A DNA stretch of 64,000 nucleotides from assembly GCA_011052985.1 (NCBI GenBank), contig DRHY01000178.1, forward strand, positions 21,772 through 85,771, in the 5' to 3' direction. The position numbers and the translations under genes are program-made. This stretch comes from Methylophaga thalassica. GTDB lineage: Bacteria; Pseudomonadota; Gammaproteobacteria; Nitrosococcales; Methylophagaceae. Position 1 is the first letter of the stretch, and each line of letters opens with the position of its first letter. Below the pieces are notes generated by a model. That model was not told the origin of the DNA. It was given only the letters and a program-made list of their open reading frames with translations, and made no database searches. This document shows positions 43,206 to 51,903 of this stretch, one piece after another.

Positions 43206-43271
43206 AGTACCTATCCTTTTTCCCATTATGGGGTTAATGATAGGCAGATACACAAATTAATTTACAGTCTC
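42538..43271 (-). mobile_element. IS256-family remnant
   Basis: The right end keeps the terminal repeat GAGACTGTAAATTAATTTG (read on the minus strand from 43271); the left end is gone, replaced by the IS3 copy at 42537. Only about half of the transposase remains. Confidence 0.75.
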
Positions 43272-43277
43272 TAATTA

Positions 43278-43793
43278 TTAGCTAATCAACTTTAACTTTC
43301 TTTTAACATCTAAAGACAAACTATTAATCGTTCTCTCATAAACTTTATCAACTGTCTCAACCAGAAGATCTTCATTTTTATTTTTTGCTTCTTGCAATCC
43401 CTTAACAAGTTCCTCTTTACGCTCCCCCCTCAAGCCAGAATTATTCTTTGCAATTTTCTGTAGCTTTGCTTGTTCTAACTTTTCATTTATTTCTTCACGA
43501 TACCTAGAAAGAGCGCCTGCATAATCAACGCTGTTGAAAATCGCTTGTGGCGTAGTGCCAACAATACGAGCTACCGATGCCTTAGATATCTGATAATTAG
43601 ACTTTTTGGTATATTGAGATTTCAAGCCATGACGACGAATGTATTGTTTTTTTATACCGTTCAATTCATTAATGGCTTCATAGGCTTTAAATGAGCTGTT
43701 CGATTTACTGACCCAGACTGGCAATGATTCGTTGCTATTTTCTTCCAAATCATCTTTATCTAGAAATCCATCAAGATAATCTGCATCGTTCAT
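43278..43793 (-). CDS. TnpC-like accessory protein of the recombinase module
   Basis: 171 residues, charged, with a helix-turn-helix-like region (YQISKASVARIVGTTPQAIF) and a coiled-coil (YREEINEKLEQAKLQKIA). It is the last gene of the module, next to the large recombinase, like TnpC in Tn554, which affects transposition efficiency. The IS256 remnant lies 7 bp beyond its stop, so the true C-terminus may have been changed. Confidence 0.55.
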   Translation of the reverse strand: MNDADYLDGFLDKDDLEENSNESLPVWVSKSNSSFKAYEAINELNGIKKQYIRRHGLKSQYTKKSNYQISKASVARIVGTTPQAIFNSVDYAGALSRYREEINEKLEQAKLQKIAKNNSGLRGERKEELVKGLQEAKNKNEDLLVETVDKVYERTINSLSLDVKRKLKLIS

Positions 43794-43794
43794 A

Positions 43795-46554
43795 TCATGC
43801 TACCTCTTCGCTTATTGATGACATTTCTAATGTTTCTTTTAGATATGAAATGAATTTGTCGTATTTCGCATTATTGCTATTTTTTCTAAGTTGGTCGACC
43901 CTCTGCAAAGCAAACTTTACAATTTTGATATGCGGTTCCTTAATAAATAAAGGAAGCTTTGGATTTCTGCATGCCGCTATATCATGCTTGATATAAACAA
44001 CAATGCCATTGAAATTACCCTCCGCAATATCAGCATTGACACAGCCTAGACATAATTTAGGTTCTGCATTGCGCCTTTGTGGCACTCCATCTTCTGAACA
44101 TTTTGCTGTTTTCTCTGTTCCAGCTCGCAAAAAGCATGATGCCCAAGGGGTTGATTTCATATCAATAACACGATGCTCCGAGATAGTAGTAGCGAGCTCT
44201 TCAAGTTCGTTTTGACTAACTACCTTTGTAAACTTTACAGCTTTAGATAAAAAACGATCAAAACCGCCAGAAAATTCACGACTATTGTCTGTCATTGCCT
44301 TTATTTTCTGACGAACAATACTATTAATCACAGTTCTTGTGGCTACCTGAAAAACAGCCTTAGTTTCCTTGTCTCTAAGGTAAGCCATAAAGAAGCGTTC
44401 ATCTAAATGCTTAAAATTTGCTCGTATGAATTTACCAATATCACCACGATAGCGTTGCAATACAGCTTCTGCCCAAATGTGTCGAAAAGCATGTACCGTT
44501 GGATAAACATTATTTTCAAGTAACTCCAAACGAACAAACTTTGTTGTCATAGCTTGTTTTGTTGGATATTCACCATTTCGAAGTTTTTCCTTTGTTTCAT
44601 AGGAAAGGAATTGATTACAAATGATAACAGACTCATTATCAAGGCTACCTTTTACATATTGATCAATTTTTACTCCTAAAGTAACCGTACCAGTATCAGC
44701 AATGATGTTATACCTTGGTAGCGCATCTCTCAGGTTATTTCTAATTTCAATAATAGTTTTCGTCTGACTATTGTTTAGATCGTAATAGCTTTTAAGTTCA
44801 TCTAAATTTGAACGTTCTACACTGTTGAGCTTAGTCTTAGCAATTAGCCTCTCAAGCTCATCGAGCTCTTTAAATACGGAATATCTAACTATAAAATCAA
44901 TCCATAACGTTTGGCACCTATTGCTAACAAAGCCACTGGAATTATATCCAGAGCTCTTCGTTTTTATACCGGGCTTATAAAGAGCTGGGGCTACAGACAT
45001 TGATCCGTTCAATTTATCCAGCATTAACGCTATTTGATATGCATATGATGTAATTTCACGGTTCAACAAGGTTTTGCCACTAGTCTTATGAACAGACCAA
45101 TTAATATGAAACCTCCAAGGTGTGTATAAATTATCAAGAACATCATTATTTATTGATACCCTTACTGCTGATAATGGAAAACCAAACTCGCTTCGCCGCC
45201 AACCGGTCAGCGCAACAAAAAAAGTTAAACCTGCGGATTGGGTATGATATTGAATTGAGTCTAGCTTATCTTTAAGCACTGAAGTAGGTGATTTCGGTGC
45301 ATTATTTACTATCTCATACAAACATTTTGACATTGCATCATTGTCATCTGGTAAAACATGAGAACACTTATTAACAATTGATCGAACAAGCTCAATGAAA
45401 TCAACGTAGCTTATACTAAAGTTGATTTCATCAGCATTTATTAGTGCAATGTACTCTTGATATATATTTTCTGGTTTTTTCTCAAAATCACATACATAAC
45501 AAGCAATTAGAATTGACCGTATAAACTCTTGTGTATCATATCTGTCAGGCAATCCCGACTCTAGTATGATTTGATTAATTGTATGCAATTTAAATGCTTG
45601 GGCAATGCTTGCTAAGGAATTGTATTTTTCACGAAATATTTCAAACACTACATCACCCAGATGTTTTTTTGTTTCTATATTCCAAGAAGAAAGCGCCGGA
45701 AGAACCTCAAATATGTTTGAACCAGATAAAGCATAGGCGGCAAACCTTTTTATGGACAATTCATTTTTGACTTTGGTTTTAGTGCGAACTTCACCCACAA
45801 TAATATTCATTGTTTGTTCATACGCAGTTGAAAATTGGAAATACTTTTCAAAAACATTTGCACAATGATCAATATAATGCTTTCCAATATCCAGCCCTAA
45901 AAAATTAAAGCTCCCCCCCCCCTTGTAATCGGTCAACGTAATATCCATTATTGAAATACAAGCATCGTTTAAAATCTTATCTGCTCTGCTCCTAGAGATA
46001 AATTCAAGAATGCCTTGAACCTGATACAGTTGGAGGACTCTAGACGCCCTTTGCAGTTTGAAGTGACCAACTCTTGAATAGTAAGCTGGAGGAGTTATTC
46101 TTTTCTTTACACCCTCTGTTGTTACATCAAATGTAAGTAAAAAACTGTAGAAACTTTCTAAAGTTGACTTATCAACTATGTCAATGTCATTTTCCTTTAA
46201 AAAATAAAATAAAGAGCATATTCCATCATATTGAGCCGAAAATATTACGTTAGCAACTTTATATTCAAAGACATTTTCAAGCCATAGTAATTTTGCAAAA
46301 TCAACTACTGATAGATCTATTTTTATTTCGTTAAAAACAACTTCAATTGTAGTGAATGGTTGAAGGTAATCGTTGTTAAAGATATCAAAATCAAATGTTA
46401 TATTATAATTGTGCATGTGACTTTTATTATTAAACTGCCAAATATTATCCGTGAAGTTTGCATCATTTACTGGCCCTAACAAGTTAAGTTTGTCACTAAG
46501 GTGTTTGATTAACTGGCTATAACCGATAGATTGTTCTTCTGTTAAAACCAACAT
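43795..46554 (-). CDS. large tyrosine recombinase (third recombinase of the module)
   Basis: 919 residues. The catalytic half has ALTGWRRSEFG (Arg, ~450), VHAFRHIW (HxxRH, ~690), FKHLDERFFMAYLRD (His and Tyr). The C-terminal ~130 residues contain several Cys (CFLRAG, CLGCVNADIAEG, CRNPKLPL) like a zinc-binding module. The N-terminal ~400 residues are unique. Such a large member occurs in Tn554/RIT-like sets, where several recombinases act together. It follows the preceding gene by 2 bp. Confidence 0.75.
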   Translation of the reverse strand: MLVLTEEQSIGYSQLIKHLSDKLNLLGPVNDANFTDNIWQFNNKSHMHNYNITFDFDIFNNDYLQPFTTIEVVFNEIKIDLSVVDFAKLLWLENVFEYKVANVIFSAQYDGICSLFYFLKENDIDIVDKSTLESFYSFLLTFDVTTEGVKKRITPPAYYSRVGHFKLQRASRVLQLYQVQGILEFISRSRADKILNDACISIMDITLTDYKGGGSFNFLGLDIGKHYIDHCANVFEKYFQFSTAYEQTMNIIVGEVRTKTKVKNELSIKRFAAYALSGSNIFEVLPALSSWNIETKKHLGDVVFEIFREKYNSLASIAQAFKLHTINQIILESGLPDRYDTQEFIRSILIACYVCDFEKKPENIYQEYIALINADEINFSISYVDFIELVRSIVNKCSHVLPDDNDAMSKCLYEIVNNAPKSPTSVLKDKLDSIQYHTQSAGLTFFVALTGWRRSEFGFPLSAVRVSINNDVLDNLYTPWRFHINWSVHKTSGKTLLNREITSYAYQIALMLDKLNGSMSVAPALYKPGIKTKSSGYNSSGFVSNRCQTLWIDFIVRYSVFKELDELERLIAKTKLNSVERSNLDELKSYYDLNNSQTKTIIEIRNNLRDALPRYNIIADTGTVTLGVKIDQYVKGSLDNESVIICNQFLSYETKEKLRNGEYPTKQAMTTKFVRLELLENNVYPTVHAFRHIWAEAVLQRYRGDIGKFIRANFKHLDERFFMAYLRDKETKAVFQVATRTVINSIVRQKIKAMTDNSREFSGGFDRFLSKAVKFTKVVSQNELEELATTISEHRVIDMKSTPWASCFLRAGTEKTAKCSEDGVPQRRNAEPKLCLGCVNADIAEGNFNGIVVYIKHDIAACRNPKLPLFIKEPHIKIVKFALQRVDQLRKNSNNAKYDKFISYLKETLEMSSISEEVA

Positions 46555-46556
46555 CT

Positions 46557-47315
46557 CTAACTTCCCATTTGCGCTGAAAACAGTGGTGGTAATATATCTT
46601 TATATCGCTTATATATTTCAAGACCTTCTGTCATACTTTTTTTACTAAAGCTTTTTTTATCAAAAACATTTTCTATCCACTCAACTGTTGGTAGAACAGT
46701 AAATAACAGAAATTCGGGAGCATTATCTGTTAGAGACCTATGTTTTATACTCACCTCATTCAAGTAGTGTTTTAATTTCATAACAGTTTCAGGAGTATCT
46801 ACTAAATAAATAGCATTGTGTTGTCCGTTAGGTTCACTACTCTTAGTCAAGTCGATAAACCCAAAATCATCAATTTTTCCATTTAGTTTTCCTGTAACCA
46901 GTTTCATCCTTGAAAGAACCTCATCTCTTTTAATGTCAATAGTGACTGAAGCTTTAATAAATTCATTATTGAATAGTTTTTGCTCTTTATCGCTTGCTCT
47001 ATAAAGGTTAACTAACAAGTCTTGCATAACAGCCCTTGTAATACGGCCACAGTTATTAATCCATTCCTCATTCTGGGGAGATAAATAACTTTTGCGTTCA
47101 GTCCCATTAGAATGAGAGTGATAATTTAGCAGCTGTGTGGGAGTGAATAAATCTGAACGTGCATGAACTGAAGAATTCTTTATCGCTGTCAAAGAAAAGT
47201 AAGCTTTCTTCATAGGAAAATTTACTTGAGCTCTATAATTCTCAATGCTTTTATGTATGTTGTAGTCATACCTCTCACCGAAATTAAGTAATGCTATTAT
47301 TGAATCTAAAAACAC
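46557..47315 (-). CDS. second recombinase, C-terminal part (joined by -1 frameshift)
   Basis: 252 residues. The frame opens within the end of the gene at 47306-48820. It contains SLTAIKNSSVHARSDLF and LLNYHSHSNGTERKSYL, a recombinase-like H/R...H...Y tail, without the first part of the fold. Reading -1 at the A8 run (47339-47346) continues EKK-IVIEKASSVFLDS smoothly into it. It is therefore probably not a separate gene but the second half of a ~757-residue protein. Confidence 0.65.
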   Translation of the reverse strand: MFLDSIIALLNFGERYDYNIHKSIENYRAQVNFPMKKAYFSLTAIKNSSVHARSDLFTPTQLLNYHSHSNGTERKSYLSPQNEEWINNCGRITRAVMQDLLVNLYRASDKEQKLFNNEFIKASVTIDIKRDEVLSRMKLVTGKLNGKIDDFGFIDLTKSSEPNGQHNAIYLVDTPETVMKLKHYLNEVSIKHRSLTDNAPEFLLFTVLPTVEWIENVFDKKSFSKKSMTEGLEIYKRYKDILPPLFSAQMGS

Positions 47316-48820
47316 ACTTGACGCCTTTTCGATAACAATTTTTTTTCAATTTTATCTCTTAACTCGTTTCCACAGAGCTTGAACAACTGAGACGCGGGGT
47401 TTCCATTCCCCGTTTCCAACTTGATAATGGACTCTATATGTAGATTGTTTTTAGTCGATATTTTCTTATCTTGCAGATACTTTAAAATAGCTTTCCCAAT
47501 ATCTGTTTTTGTTTCTAATGATTTTACTTGATGCAACCTACCTGAACGTCCTTTGAAATACTCAAGTTCAATATGTGTAACTTCACCATTTCTTCGACGA
47601 ATAAACTTAAAGTCATTTGAAGAAAGTTTGAATATATCCGATGGCTGTACAGTTTGGTATGCCATAATCCAGCAAAAGCAAATGTTTTCAGCCGAACAGG
47701 TTGGCACAGGCTTTAAATCCGAAGAGGCATTTGCAAATAAAACTAATTCACGTAAGAATGATAATGAGAACGTAGTATCGTTTTTAGATGTTCTAGCTAT
47801 ACTCTGTTTATTATGCCAAATATTTATATATTCATTCGAAAGAATGCATTGATAAACATAGCCTTGAGAGCGAGGTAGAATTGTTTCAGATAGTATTAAC
47901 TTAAATGCAAATTCAATACTTTTTTTATCTTTATTATATTCGTGATACTTTGTTCTTAGTAAATTCAAAACACTTAACAAATACCTCCTACAAAACAATT
48001 GGTATTCTCTAGGTGAATCAAATTCATTCTCGGTTTGAAACTCTGGTAAATTATCAAGCGTAACCCCAGAACTCCTAAAGAAATGGATTAATGTATCCTT
48101 AGCTTTTTGTATTTCTCGTAGAGCAGTAACTATTGTAATTCGAAATGATGTAATAACTGTTTTCGGTGAACCTAAGCTTGTATATAGATTGTGCCCTATA
48201 CCTACATCATCCCTTCTTAGCCATGTGTGTGAACCAATCCAGTCTGTTAATGTAGTCTGAACTACATCATCATCTGGAGCTGGTTTCGTTTTTGTTAACG
48301 TATAAAGATACCCGTACTCAATATCATTTAACCGACATCGAAATCTAGCAAAATCAATAGCTTCTCGAATTGTACACGTCATGACCTTTAACCCAGTTGA
48401 TTGGGGCTTTAATTTTTCAACATTAACTCGGTAAGTTTCGAAATTCTTTAGAATGTTAATTCTACTATCACTATCAAATTCATATTTGTTAAGGAAATCA
48501 ACAAATTTTGTAATTACGGTTATGAATTCTCGTTTTCTATTTCTAGTAAAATCATCTGTATAAAAATATAGGTAGTGTGCTACATAAAGAGCTGAAAATA
48601 ATAGTTTTGCATCATCACTTGCATGGTCTGACAATTTAACTAGTCTTTCCTTATAACTGGAATATTTTGGTATAAAATATTGCTGTAAATCAGGTCTGAA
48701 AGGTAGGTTTGTAACGGTTTGTTTAGATTTCTTTTCTTTAGACATTTTGTCTTGCTGGTCCAGCATCTCTTTAAGATTACTCTTATCTCGTTCAGCGTAG
48801 AAATCAGTTAAATCATTCAT
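47306..48820 (-). CDS. second recombinase, N-terminal part
   Basis: 504 residues. N-terminal core-binding-like helices are followed by the start of a catalytic fold: FCWIMAYQTVQPSDIFKLSS aligns with the T..R..El..L element, but Gln stands for the active Arg, and the protein stops soon after the A8 run. AAGGTG precedes the ATG. With the C-terminal half it would match TnpB-like partners of the first recombinase. Confidence 0.65.
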   Translation of the reverse strand: MNDLTDFYAERDKSNLKEMLDQQDKMSKEKKSKQTVTNLPFRPDLQQYFIPKYSSYKERLVKLSDHASDDAKLLFSALYVAHYLYFYTDDFTRNRKREFITVITKFVDFLNKYEFDSDSRINILKNFETYRVNVEKLKPQSTGLKVMTCTIREAIDFARFRCRLNDIEYGYLYTLTKTKPAPDDDVVQTTLTDWIGSHTWLRRDDVGIGHNLYTSLGSPKTVITSFRITIVTALREIQKAKDTLIHFFRSSGVTLDNLPEFQTENEFDSPREYQLFCRRYLLSVLNLLRTKYHEYNKDKKSIEFAFKLILSETILPRSQGYVYQCILSNEYINIWHNKQSIARTSKNDTTFSLSFLRELVLFANASSDLKPVPTCSAENICFCWIMAYQTVQPSDIFKLSSNDFKFIRRRNGEVTHIELEYFKGRSGRLHQVKSLETKTDIGKAILKYLQDKKISTKNNLHIESIIKLETGNGNPASQLFKLCGNELRDKIEKKLLSKRRQVCF

Positions 48821-48831
48821 ATCAAAACACC

Positions 48832-50031
48832 TTACATATAACGTAATTTAATGTGACATGAACGAATGTAGCCGCTTGTCGTTTTAGGTGCAGAATTATC
48901 ATTTGCACTATGGCCTAATAGCGCAGCCACTGTCAGGTAGGGCTGTGAAGTTGGCGTAACATCATCAACGCATATATTATTCTGCTCGGAATACTCGTAA
49001 AATTTATCTGTACCAAAGCTATGACGAAGAATATGATGAGTATGGGCTGGCTCTAATTGCTGTCCTTCTTCTGGTAATAAACCTTTTTCTTGTTGTTCCA
49101 GGGCAATTTTTCTTATTGCCGTAAAAACTCTACTGGCACGACTTTTGGCAATTGCAGTTTTTGAATTTGACGACGAATCATTTACAAAAAAAGTGTTTGC
49201 TTCTGTTTTAGGTCGTTCTTTCTCATAATAGTCCTTAAATCTTGATAGTAAATCACGGTGAATATAGAGTGTTCTTGATTTACCACCACTATACCTATGA
49301 GATTTAGTAAATTTACCTTGTAGGAAATATTCAAATTCTATTTGGTCTGGACTTGCTTCCATTATTTTAAATAATGAAAGCATCCCTGGGTAATTTTTTC
49401 CTTGATAATTAAAGTCGCTAACTAAAAAGCCGAGGTTCTCACCTGATCTGCATCCTATCTCACCACCTGTTTTTAGAAGAAGTTCATCTCGAATCGAACT
49501 GGTGTTCCGATATAGTATTGATCTAAGCTCTGGCGTCAGATATTTAACTGGGTTTCTGGATTTAGTGTTTGTTCTCGCTTGTTCTTTGTTATCAGGCTTT
49601 ATGTACAAATTCTTTGTAGTCGTAAATCCTGAGTAAGCTAGGTAATTATAATAAGCATTAAGAGCCATTAGATGTTGGTGTATAGACTTCTCACCTCTTC
49701 CACGTTCTTTAATCAAAACATCATTAATGATTGTTCCTGGTAAATTATGATGCGTACTAAGTGAAACATATTTGCTTTCTTGCGAATAATCCTCAATCCA
49801 CTCTAAAAATGTTTCAAGACGATTTAAAATCACCCTAATTGTGTTGTCATCAACATCTTTTTCAACTAACTGGGAGTTTACGACGCCATTGATATTTTCA
49901 TTTTCAATAACTTTAAATATAGTTCCCCGCTCGATTAATACATTGCTAAAAATGCATGGCATAAGTACAAGAGAGAGGTCATTTTCCACAAACAGTGGGA
50001 AACTATATTTTTTTGAGCCAATTTTTAACAT
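48832..50031 (-). CDS. first tyrosine recombinase of the module (TnpA-like)
   Basis: 399 residues with the full set: Arg in IGCRSGENL, Lys-containing hairpin (FTKSHRYSGGKSR), HHILRHSF (HxxRH), LLGHSAND and GYIRSCH (Tyr). The N-terminal third is a SAM-like core-binding domain (residues ~60-150). It lies next to the right end of the transposon and heads the operon of four frames, as TnpA does in Tn554. Confidence 0.85.
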   Translation of the reverse strand: MLKIGSKKYSFPLFVENDLSLVLMPCIFSNVLIERGTIFKVIENENINGVVNSQLVEKDVDDNTIRVILNRLETFLEWIEDYSQESKYVSLSTHHNLPGTIINDVLIKERGRGEKSIHQHLMALNAYYNYLAYSGFTTTKNLYIKPDNKEQARTNTKSRNPVKYLTPELRSILYRNTSSIRDELLLKTGGEIGCRSGENLGFLVSDFNYQGKNYPGMLSLFKIMEASPDQIEFEYFLQGKFTKSHRYSGGKSRTLYIHRDLLSRFKDYYEKERPKTEANTFFVNDSSSNSKTAIAKSRASRVFTAIRKIALEQQEKGLLPEEGQQLEPAHTHHILRHSFGTDKFYEYSEQNNICVDDVTPTSQPYLTVAALLGHSANDNSAPKTTSGYIRSCHIKLRYM

Positions 50032-50122
50032 ACATTTTTACCCATTAAAATGTACTACACATAATAGTATGTTACAGACAAAATACAATACGTTTTCCTA
50101 CATTAAATTAACGGGGCATAGA

Positions 50123-50314
50123 ACCGATATTGTGTGGCTCTACAATATCGGCATCAAATGCTGTGACGTGGATTCCTTTTGGGTGTCCTAACGCCTTTAG
50201 TCCAAAGTCTAAACGGGTTAATGCATCCATAACTTCTCCACCCGTACCACCTACACCAACTACTGCAATTTTGAGTCTATTTTGAATAAATGAATGGGGT
50301 ACTAAAAATTTCAT
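50123..50314 (-). pseudogene. PRTRC ThiF gene, 5' part (split by transposon)
   Basis: The ATG at 50314 has AGGAGACTCTC upstream. The fragment (64 residues up to HNIG) has the adenylate-binding loop VVGVGGTGGEVMDAL and the conserved DADIVEPHNIG of ThiF/E1 proteins. After 50123 the frame runs into the transposon end (SMPR, stop at 50108). The rest of the gene is at 32386-32994. 50315-50494 shows no gene. Confidence 0.9.
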
Positions 50315-50494
50315 GAGAGTCTCCTGTCTTGTTAGTTAAATAAACACTTTCAGGTTCTCACGAAGTGACAATGACGCAAGTAGGTTAACCCCACATATAA
50401 CGTGATTGATGATGTCTAATACGGATTTTGAAAAGGGGTAGGAGAGCTATGTCTGAGGAGGATTGTAAGGCTAGTAAATATGAAGAATGGAATA

Positions 50495-50806
50495 CTACTT
50501 AGAATGTTCAGATTTTAGACGTTTGTAGGTCACTCTGATCATCCAACCAAAAGTCAAAGAAGTAGATATAAACGAACCGATTACACCGGGACCCGGCTCC
50601 GCATAGACAAGTGTGATTAGTCCGAACATAGGAACAATGAATAGCATCAATGTGAAATAGAAAGATGCAAAAGTCAGCTCAACTGTATTGTGACCCTCAT
50701 CGAGTATTCCCAAACTCATTAATATTCCCATACTTGCAAGCATGGCATAGAACCAACCAGCTATTGCAGCAAGACAAAATAGTATTAGAGCACCAATTGT
50801 AGTCAT
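50495..50806 (-). CDS. small membrane protein
   Basis: 103 residues from the ATG at 50806, which has ATGAGGCAT upstream; five further codons are open. Three hydrophobic segments (~5-27, 42-66, 75-92) and a basic tail. No family was recognised. Confidence 0.5.
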   Translation of the reverse strand: MTTIGALILFCLAAIAGWFYAMLASMGILMSLGILDEGHNTVELTFASFYFTLMLFIVPMFGLITLVYAEPGPGVIGSFISTSLTFGWMIRVTYKRLKSEHSK

Positions 50807-50882
50807 GACTATATGCCTCATGCTGTGTCTTAGATAGACGTTAGAGTATCAATTACTGGATGGACGTGGTAGTTATCTACTT

Positions 50883-50982
50883 AACCGGCATAAAGCAATA
50901 TCCGGTTATTCATGGACTCCTGCAGCGTAGTCATTTTAAATGCCACCCTGAGCATTACATTAATCAAAACAAGGTGAGCATT
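50883..50982 (+). promoter_or_regulatory. second-type leader hairpin, copy 2 (AACCGG...CCGGTT)
   Basis: AACCGGCATA...CAATATCCGGTTATTC (50883-50911) matches the copy at 3201-3229 except for the loop. A Shine-Dalgarno AAGGTGAG lies near the end. The upstream in-frame ATG at 50860 would read through this hairpin and is not preferred. Confidence 0.5.
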
Positions 50983-51666
50983 ATGGCTGAAGATTCCGAA
51001 GCTTTTGACTCAAAACGAGAGCAGAAACAAAATGCTGAAATGGAAAAGGTAAAACAGTTTTTAACCGAAGAGGAGGTGAAAAGCGAGTATTACATGGAGA
51101 TGACCGTGAAACTCCAGTCAGCTCAAGCAAAGCGAATATTTCGCCGTACATTTGACCATATCCAGACTCAAATGACAGCAGCAACCTTACTGACACGGAA
51201 GTTTGGCCTGCGTGAGCTTTCAGATGAGAATGTAAATAAGATCACAGAAAGTATAAAGCAGCTATCAGCTGAAATGAACCGTGACTTGGAGCAGGCTAAT
51301 CACCTCTTTAATGATATTGGTCTCAAGAACTCTGCAGTAACAGATGATAGTGTTGACTTGAATATTAAAATTACTTGTCCGGAAGGCATGGCGTTTATGA
51401 ACCTTATTCGCCAGTTGGATAATTTAACGATGAAGCTAAAAACACTATGGATGGCTGGCGAAATTCCTTTGTCTCACTCAGAAGATAGATCGCATGCCTG
51501 GCAGGTAAGAATTTTTAAAACTGCTGATGCAATTAGAGCGTTAGGACAGCAAGCTTATATTGCTGCAGATAAAAAGAAAGATAGTGACCAGAAAAAAGCT
51601 AAAGCTAAGCAATCAGCATACAAACAACGTCAGAATAATAATGTGAAAAAGGCTACTGCAGTCTGA
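50983..51666 (+). CDS. AcaB/DUF1845-like protein
   Basis: 227 residues from the ATG at 50983 (AAGGTGAGCATT upstream). It is helical with VKLQSAQAKRIFRRTFDH, then IKITCPEGMAFMNLIRQLDN and LKTLWMAGEIP, then a Lys/Gln-rich tail. The order matches the DUF1845/AcaB family of conjugative elements, some members of which act in transcription of transfer genes. The hairpin shared with the TraI_2-like gene supports a transfer role. The family call is moderate. Confidence 0.5.
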   Translation: MAEDSEAFDSKREQKQNAEMEKVKQFLTEEEVKSEYYMEMTVKLQSAQAKRIFRRTFDHIQTQMTAATLLTRKFGLRELSDENVNKITESIKQLSAEMNRDLEQANHLFNDIGLKNSAVTDDSVDLNIKITCPEGMAFMNLIRQLDNLTMKLKTLWMAGEIPLSHSEDRSHAWQVRIFKTADAIRALGQQAYIAADKKKDSDQKKAKAKQSAYKQRQNNNVKKATAV

Positions 51667-51700
51667 TTTTTACCCTGACATAGTAAGTTTGCAGAAAAGA

Positions 51701-51728
51701 TGAGAAGGAATAAGTTTATTCCTTCTCA
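51701..51728. terminator. 13-bp perfect inverted repeat between convergent genes
   Basis: TGAGAAGGAATAA and TTATTCCTTCTCA (loop GT) lie between the AcaB-like gene and csrA and overlap the csrA stop. Likely a bidirectional terminator, although T runs are weak. Confidence 0.6.
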
Positions 51729-51889
51729 GGCTGCGTCTCACGACTTAGTAGCTCTTCACGAACGATATTCACATCATCCGGTGCCTTTATTCCTATCCGA
51801 ACTTGATTACCTTTAACCCCAAGTACTGTCACGACGGTATCATCATCAATAATAAGTGACTCATCTATTCTTCTTGTAAGTATCAGCAT
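51716..51889 (-). CDS. csrA: CsrA/RsmA-family carbon storage regulator
   Basis: The 57-residue product begins [18 protein letters not shown], followed by [19 protein letters not shown] and NIVREELL, the complete CsrA pattern. RNA-binding residues corresponding to Leu4 and the Arg44 of the VxREEL motif (here IVREEL) are present. CsrA dimers bind GGA in hairpin loops of 5' leaders and block or promote translation. GAGG lies before the ATG. A plasmid-borne copy beside many GGA-rich leaders makes them possible targets (inference). Confidence 0.9.
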   Translation of the reverse strand: MLILTRRIDESLIIDDDTVVTVLGVKGNQVRIGIKAPDDVNIVREELLSRETQPEKE

Positions 51890-51903
51890 GAAAACCTCTT
51901 TTT

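Larger units (their letters stand above)
32995..50122. mobile_element. 17.1-kb multi-tyrosine-recombinase transposon in PRTRC thiF
   Basis: The two thiF halves join in frame if this stretch is removed; both junctions carry ACC (32992-32994 and 50123-50125), so only a 3-bp overlap is visible. The ends are imperfect inverted repeats: AATTATATGTAcc...CGTATT at the left and, inverted, AATTTAATGTAgg...CGTATT at the right. The right 7 kb encodes a recombinase module (43278-50031), similar in logic to Tn554 (TnpA, B, C) or RIT elements. The left 10 kb is cargo: RarA, ParS-like genes, a solo integrase, sorbosone dehydrogenase-like, oxidoreductase, HxlR and IS copies. 32995-33378 shows no gene. Confidence 0.8.

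Noticed and set aside
50860..50982. Longer N-terminus for the AcaB-like gene
   Set aside because: It reads the leader hairpin; AAGGTGAG before 50983 is a better start.
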